Assembly (NCBI GenBank): GCA_034665305.1
Contig: JAXDFZ010000016.1
Span: forward strand, 293,190-357,189
DNA length: 64,000 nucleotides
Origin: DASXRU01 sp034665305
Lineage (GTDB): Bacteria > Acidobacteriota > Blastocatellia > Pyrinomonadales > Pyrinomonadaceae
Reading direction: 5' to 3'
Position 1 is the first letter of the stretch. Every line of letters starts with the position of its first letter. Under the pieces are notes generated by a model. That model saw nothing but the letters and a program-made list of their open reading frames with translations, had not been told where the DNA came from and made no database searches. Positions 62,501-64,000 of this stretch are shown piece by piece. A program made the translations under genes and the position numbers.

Positions 62501-64000
62501 TCACCTGCGTTACGTCCGGTAGCTGCAACGGCTTCATCCGGGACAACACCATTACCCACACTGCCGGCGCCGGCGTTGACGCCAGCCACGTTATCCTCCA
62601 GGGCAATGGCACGGTTAACGCTGAAGTGTTCTCAAACGTTGTGAGCGGTAATTTCCAACGCGGGTTCTATGGCTCGTCCGGCTCCGGCAGTGGCACGGTG
62701 AACATGAATTTCCACAACAACACTTATACCGGAACGGCGAACGCCGCCGCGGGCGCGCTTCAGGGGGTCTACATCGAAGCCGGCAACAGCGCCGGAGGTC
62801 CAAGTAGCCAGGTTTGCCTCGACATGGCGGCCAACAGCGTCACCATGGTCGACACGACCGCGTATCGCCTCCGTAACGAGGTTACCGCCGGTAACTGCGC
62901 GGGCTGCGTGTTCAAATTGAAGAACTACCTTGGCGGGGGAACAGACACGGCGGCGATCTCGAGCTGGATCACTGGCGCCCCGAACTCAAACACGCTCTCG
63001 ACGACTTCCGGCACACCCATCTCTATCGGCACCAATAACCCATACTCTAACGGATCCGGCGGCTGTCCCGCCCCTGTGTTTCTCAGGGCGGCGCCCGGCG
63101 GGGTCGAGGCGGTTGAGCCACGCAGGACAGTCGGCTCGTCTTACTTGAAGGAAGCGGCCCGCGAGGGGCTGACGCAATTCGAACTTGACGGCATCTTTGG
63201 GGCAGCCATCCAGCGTTGGGAGGCGACTGGGTTGACTACCGAACAAATTAATACCATGCGAAGCTTGAAGTTCGAGATTGCCGATCTCCCCGGTGCATTT
63301 TTAGGTGAAACCAACAGCGACCGCATTCTTATTGATCGCGACGCCGGGGGTAGAGGCTGGTACCTCGGCGCGGATTCATTGAGCGATTCGCTGTTCAATA
63401 ATACTGTCTCGACAACGCGACGTTACACCGACCCCAAGGACGCGCCCGCAGGCCAGATTGACCTGCTAACCGCCGTTGAGCACGAGATTGGTCACCAGTT
63501 GGGTCTTGATGACTCTTACTTGGAGAAAGATCGCGACAGCATCATGTACGGCTACCTGACGGTGGGCGAGCGGAGAGTTCCGGCACGGGGTCAGGCCAGG
63601 GGCATGCAGCCTGGCGCGTTGAAAGGATCACATTTCCTTTCGCTATCTAATAAGAGACCTGCGCCTAAGTCATTCAAGCGAGCCACCGGTTTCGATGAGA
63701 AACTACTCGGTGCATTGTCCGGCGAAACCGTAACCGTAAACGGCGCCGGTGCCGGCTTCACGCTCCCCGGCGGTGACAGCATCACCATCACTTTCCAGGC
63801 GACCGTGAACACGCCGCCAACTGCAAGGTCGATGAGTGTGCAGGGCAAAGTCTCCGGCACTAACTTCACGCTCGTGAACGGCATCACCACCGCTTCGCCG
63901 AACACCAACGATCCGGAAACGGCAGCGGTTAACGACGCCACCGTAACGAACATCAACACCGTGTCCACTTGGACGGGCGCAACCAGCACTGACTGGAAGA
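59599..64000 (+). CDS. Giant secreted beta-helix protein with metzincin motif, 3' end missing
   Basis: An open frame of 1467 codons from the ATG at 59599 runs off the right edge. CAGGAG lies 6 bases before the start. Signal peptide: residues ~14-38 (LNACLLSLLMFTSPILPIAA). Residues ~85-150 look like a DUF11-type domain (GDTITYTATITNGGA), residues ~155-255 a cadherin-like/VCBS domain (GVLTNDVDPMTGTNSG; PGYVGTDTFTYKTSEG), and residues ~260-1130 a long right-handed beta-helix (for example NGIDLASGNTVRGLNVG). A metallopeptidase motif, HEIGHQLGLDD, is at 1295-1305 with a Met-turn SIMYG at 1314-1318. A TWTGATSTDW repeat of adhesin type begins at the edge. Divergent from the ECF sigma gene. Confidence 0.88.
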   Translation, partial: MKLSFPRRSMRKFRGLNACLLSLLMFTSPILPIAAVAARNRKLTENSAPLVTKNVAGSIAVSVPNLRGTHATAGRYTNMPFFTPSLTATLADDIGLGAKKNPGDTITYTATITNGGASPADDATGMVFSAILDNATTLVGGSINAQPIAKPDSYTGSGNIPISIAAPGVLTNDVDPMTGTNSGLTVTEVQGLAGNVGVATNTTAVGAGGATGSVNLASTGNFTYEPPPGYVGTDTFTYKTSEGTLTDTNTVTITISNMVWFIKNTGGGLNRGTFSNPFTSIASFNSANALADAAPNPKSGDLIALRTGTYAEADGVNLRNNQKLIGEAVQFNTVFTADSNSSSAYTTFAAGTNTAPTVATSAGNGIDLASGNTVRGLNVGNTPGFFGFNGTVVGSPVINTVAKTGTGGAINISTSGAFGANVTFATLESSSSPGANINLVGVTGTLGITSSGAGLTGSAASSNAINISGGSVGFTYAANVTKNNLGSLLNVSGGHTGTLVFNTGTLSATAGDGLQFNNADGIYNFNGTTTLNGGDAGVDIIGGSDGAFSFAGTSSITDPSGTSFNINGGTGNVTYNGTITDDVGVLVSVVNTTGGTKSFTGAITDGDDGDGGAAAVGSINLDNNDGATITFSGGLLVNTGANGGFWAINGGTVNVCAVKPCSGGAAVVNKVTSTTGRTVRVEGTDFGTNGLTFQRIASSGAQNGIRIDTTGASGFFTVTGTGADDSGGSIVNSTQDGVFLNSTRNITLNEMVINNSGQSQIDAATVNGLTLTGVETDDSADHGILGSLITTLTVSGCVFVRGGDNAGIANKDGVFITNLMGTSSVTNTTFSNSNTIQMNVLNTAATVAAPAEPTDVLTVSGTTWNQHTGPFAGDHLSVQANTGGNFKLIVNSTSGINTFTTGGTAVQAASGGSGTVKASVTGVRATAPMTAGVVIGATASSNAKFDIFSNKIANGTGFSGMGSVSIAVTCVTSGSCNGFIRDNTITHTAGAGVDASHVILQGNGTVNAEVFSNVVSGNFQRGFYGSSGSGSGTVNMNFHNNTYTGTANAAAGALQGVYIEAGNSAGGPSSQVCLDMAANSVTMVDTTAYRLRNEVTAGNCAGCVFKLKNYLGGGTDTAAISSWITGAPNSNTLSTTSGTPISIGTNNPYSNGSGGCPAPVFLRAAPGGVEAVEPRRTVGSSYLKEAAREGLTQFELDGIFGAAIQRWEATGLTTEQINTMRSLKFEIADLPGAFLGETNSDRILIDRDAGGRGWYLGADSLSDSLFNNTVSTTRRYTDPKDAPAGQIDLLTAVEHEIGHQLGLDDSYLEKDRDSIMYGYLTVGERRVPARGQARGMQPGALKGSHFLSLSNKRPAPKSFKRATGFDEKLLGALSGETVTVNGAGAGFTLPGGDSITITFQATVNTPPTARSMSVQGKVSGTNFTLVNGITTASPNTNDPETAAVNDATVTNINTVSTWTGATSTDWK

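Noticed and set aside
61258..62589. A 443-residue minus-strand open frame
   Set aside because: It lies within the plus-strand giant protein frame, has no signal or domain, and its composition (many His, Asp, Arg, Val) is that of an antisense shadow of a Gly/Thr/Asn-rich gene.

Overview
The window is a GC-moderate bacterial chromosome segment. Gene content points to an Acidobacteriota of the class Blastocatellia (Pyrinomonadaceae-like). The pointers are a fragment of the serine/threonine kinase-TPR type abundant in that group, two tandem GWxTD-domain proteins, three DUF4214 proteins, a Solibacter-type (TIGR03437-like) C-terminal domain, a TPR protein with a Fis-type HTH, and lpxB plus lptD for an LPS outer membrane. 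The phylum call is an inference from families, not from an rRNA. I saw no rRNA, tRNA, CRISPR array or intact transposase.

Layout. 1-3.3 kb: a DUF948-like/YtxH envelope pair, then a scar where two broken genes meet head to head (a beta-helix secreted protein and a kinase-TPR protein), then an unknown cysteine-protease-like protein. 3.5-13.5 kb: housekeeping genes (GTP-PEPCK, HIT hydrolase, murA, prmC, serine acetyltransferase, DUF5658 membrane protein, HtrA protease, DUF6986 aldolase). 13.6-18.8 kb: an M49-like peptidase, a urate-to-allantoin set (uraD-uraH-puuD with a short PuuD), acpS and pgeF. 18.8-26.3 kb: a TonB C-terminal protein, a DsbD-alpha-like protein, rlmN, two GWxTD proteins, tatC with a large periplasmic insertion, and tatA/B. 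26.4-34 kb: ATP-dependent DNA ligase, a small secreted protein divergent from a TPR-HTH regulator, a SurA-SurA-DsbA fusion and a UbiB-like kinase. 34-53 kb: cell surface and secretion (DUF4214 proteins, an operon of a coiled-coil methyltransferase with three glycosyltransferases, a PD40 beta-propeller protein, a subtilase, LptD, a carboxypeptidase-regulatory/LamG protein). 53-64 kb: lpxB, an exported TPR-CHAT protease, an anti-sigma factor, an ECF sigma factor, and the start of a giant secreted beta-helix protein that carries a metzincin motif and runs off the right edge.

Two signals stand out. First, at least six families of short palindromes fill the intergenic space, mostly as inverted pairs (REPIN-like). 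Their ends begin GTAG, GTGG or GGAG, the tetranucleotides known from REP elements moved by RAYT transposases. They lie at, or within a few bases of, the stop codons of many genes, nest inside each other, and supply the C-terminal residues of prmC and pgeF. Second, the exported TPR-CHAT protease lies convergent with a sigma/anti-sigma pair whose anti-sigma factor has a periplasmic domain. This suggests a caspase-like protease controlling a sigma factor from outside the membrane, with the giant secreted protein as a possible target. That model is inference.
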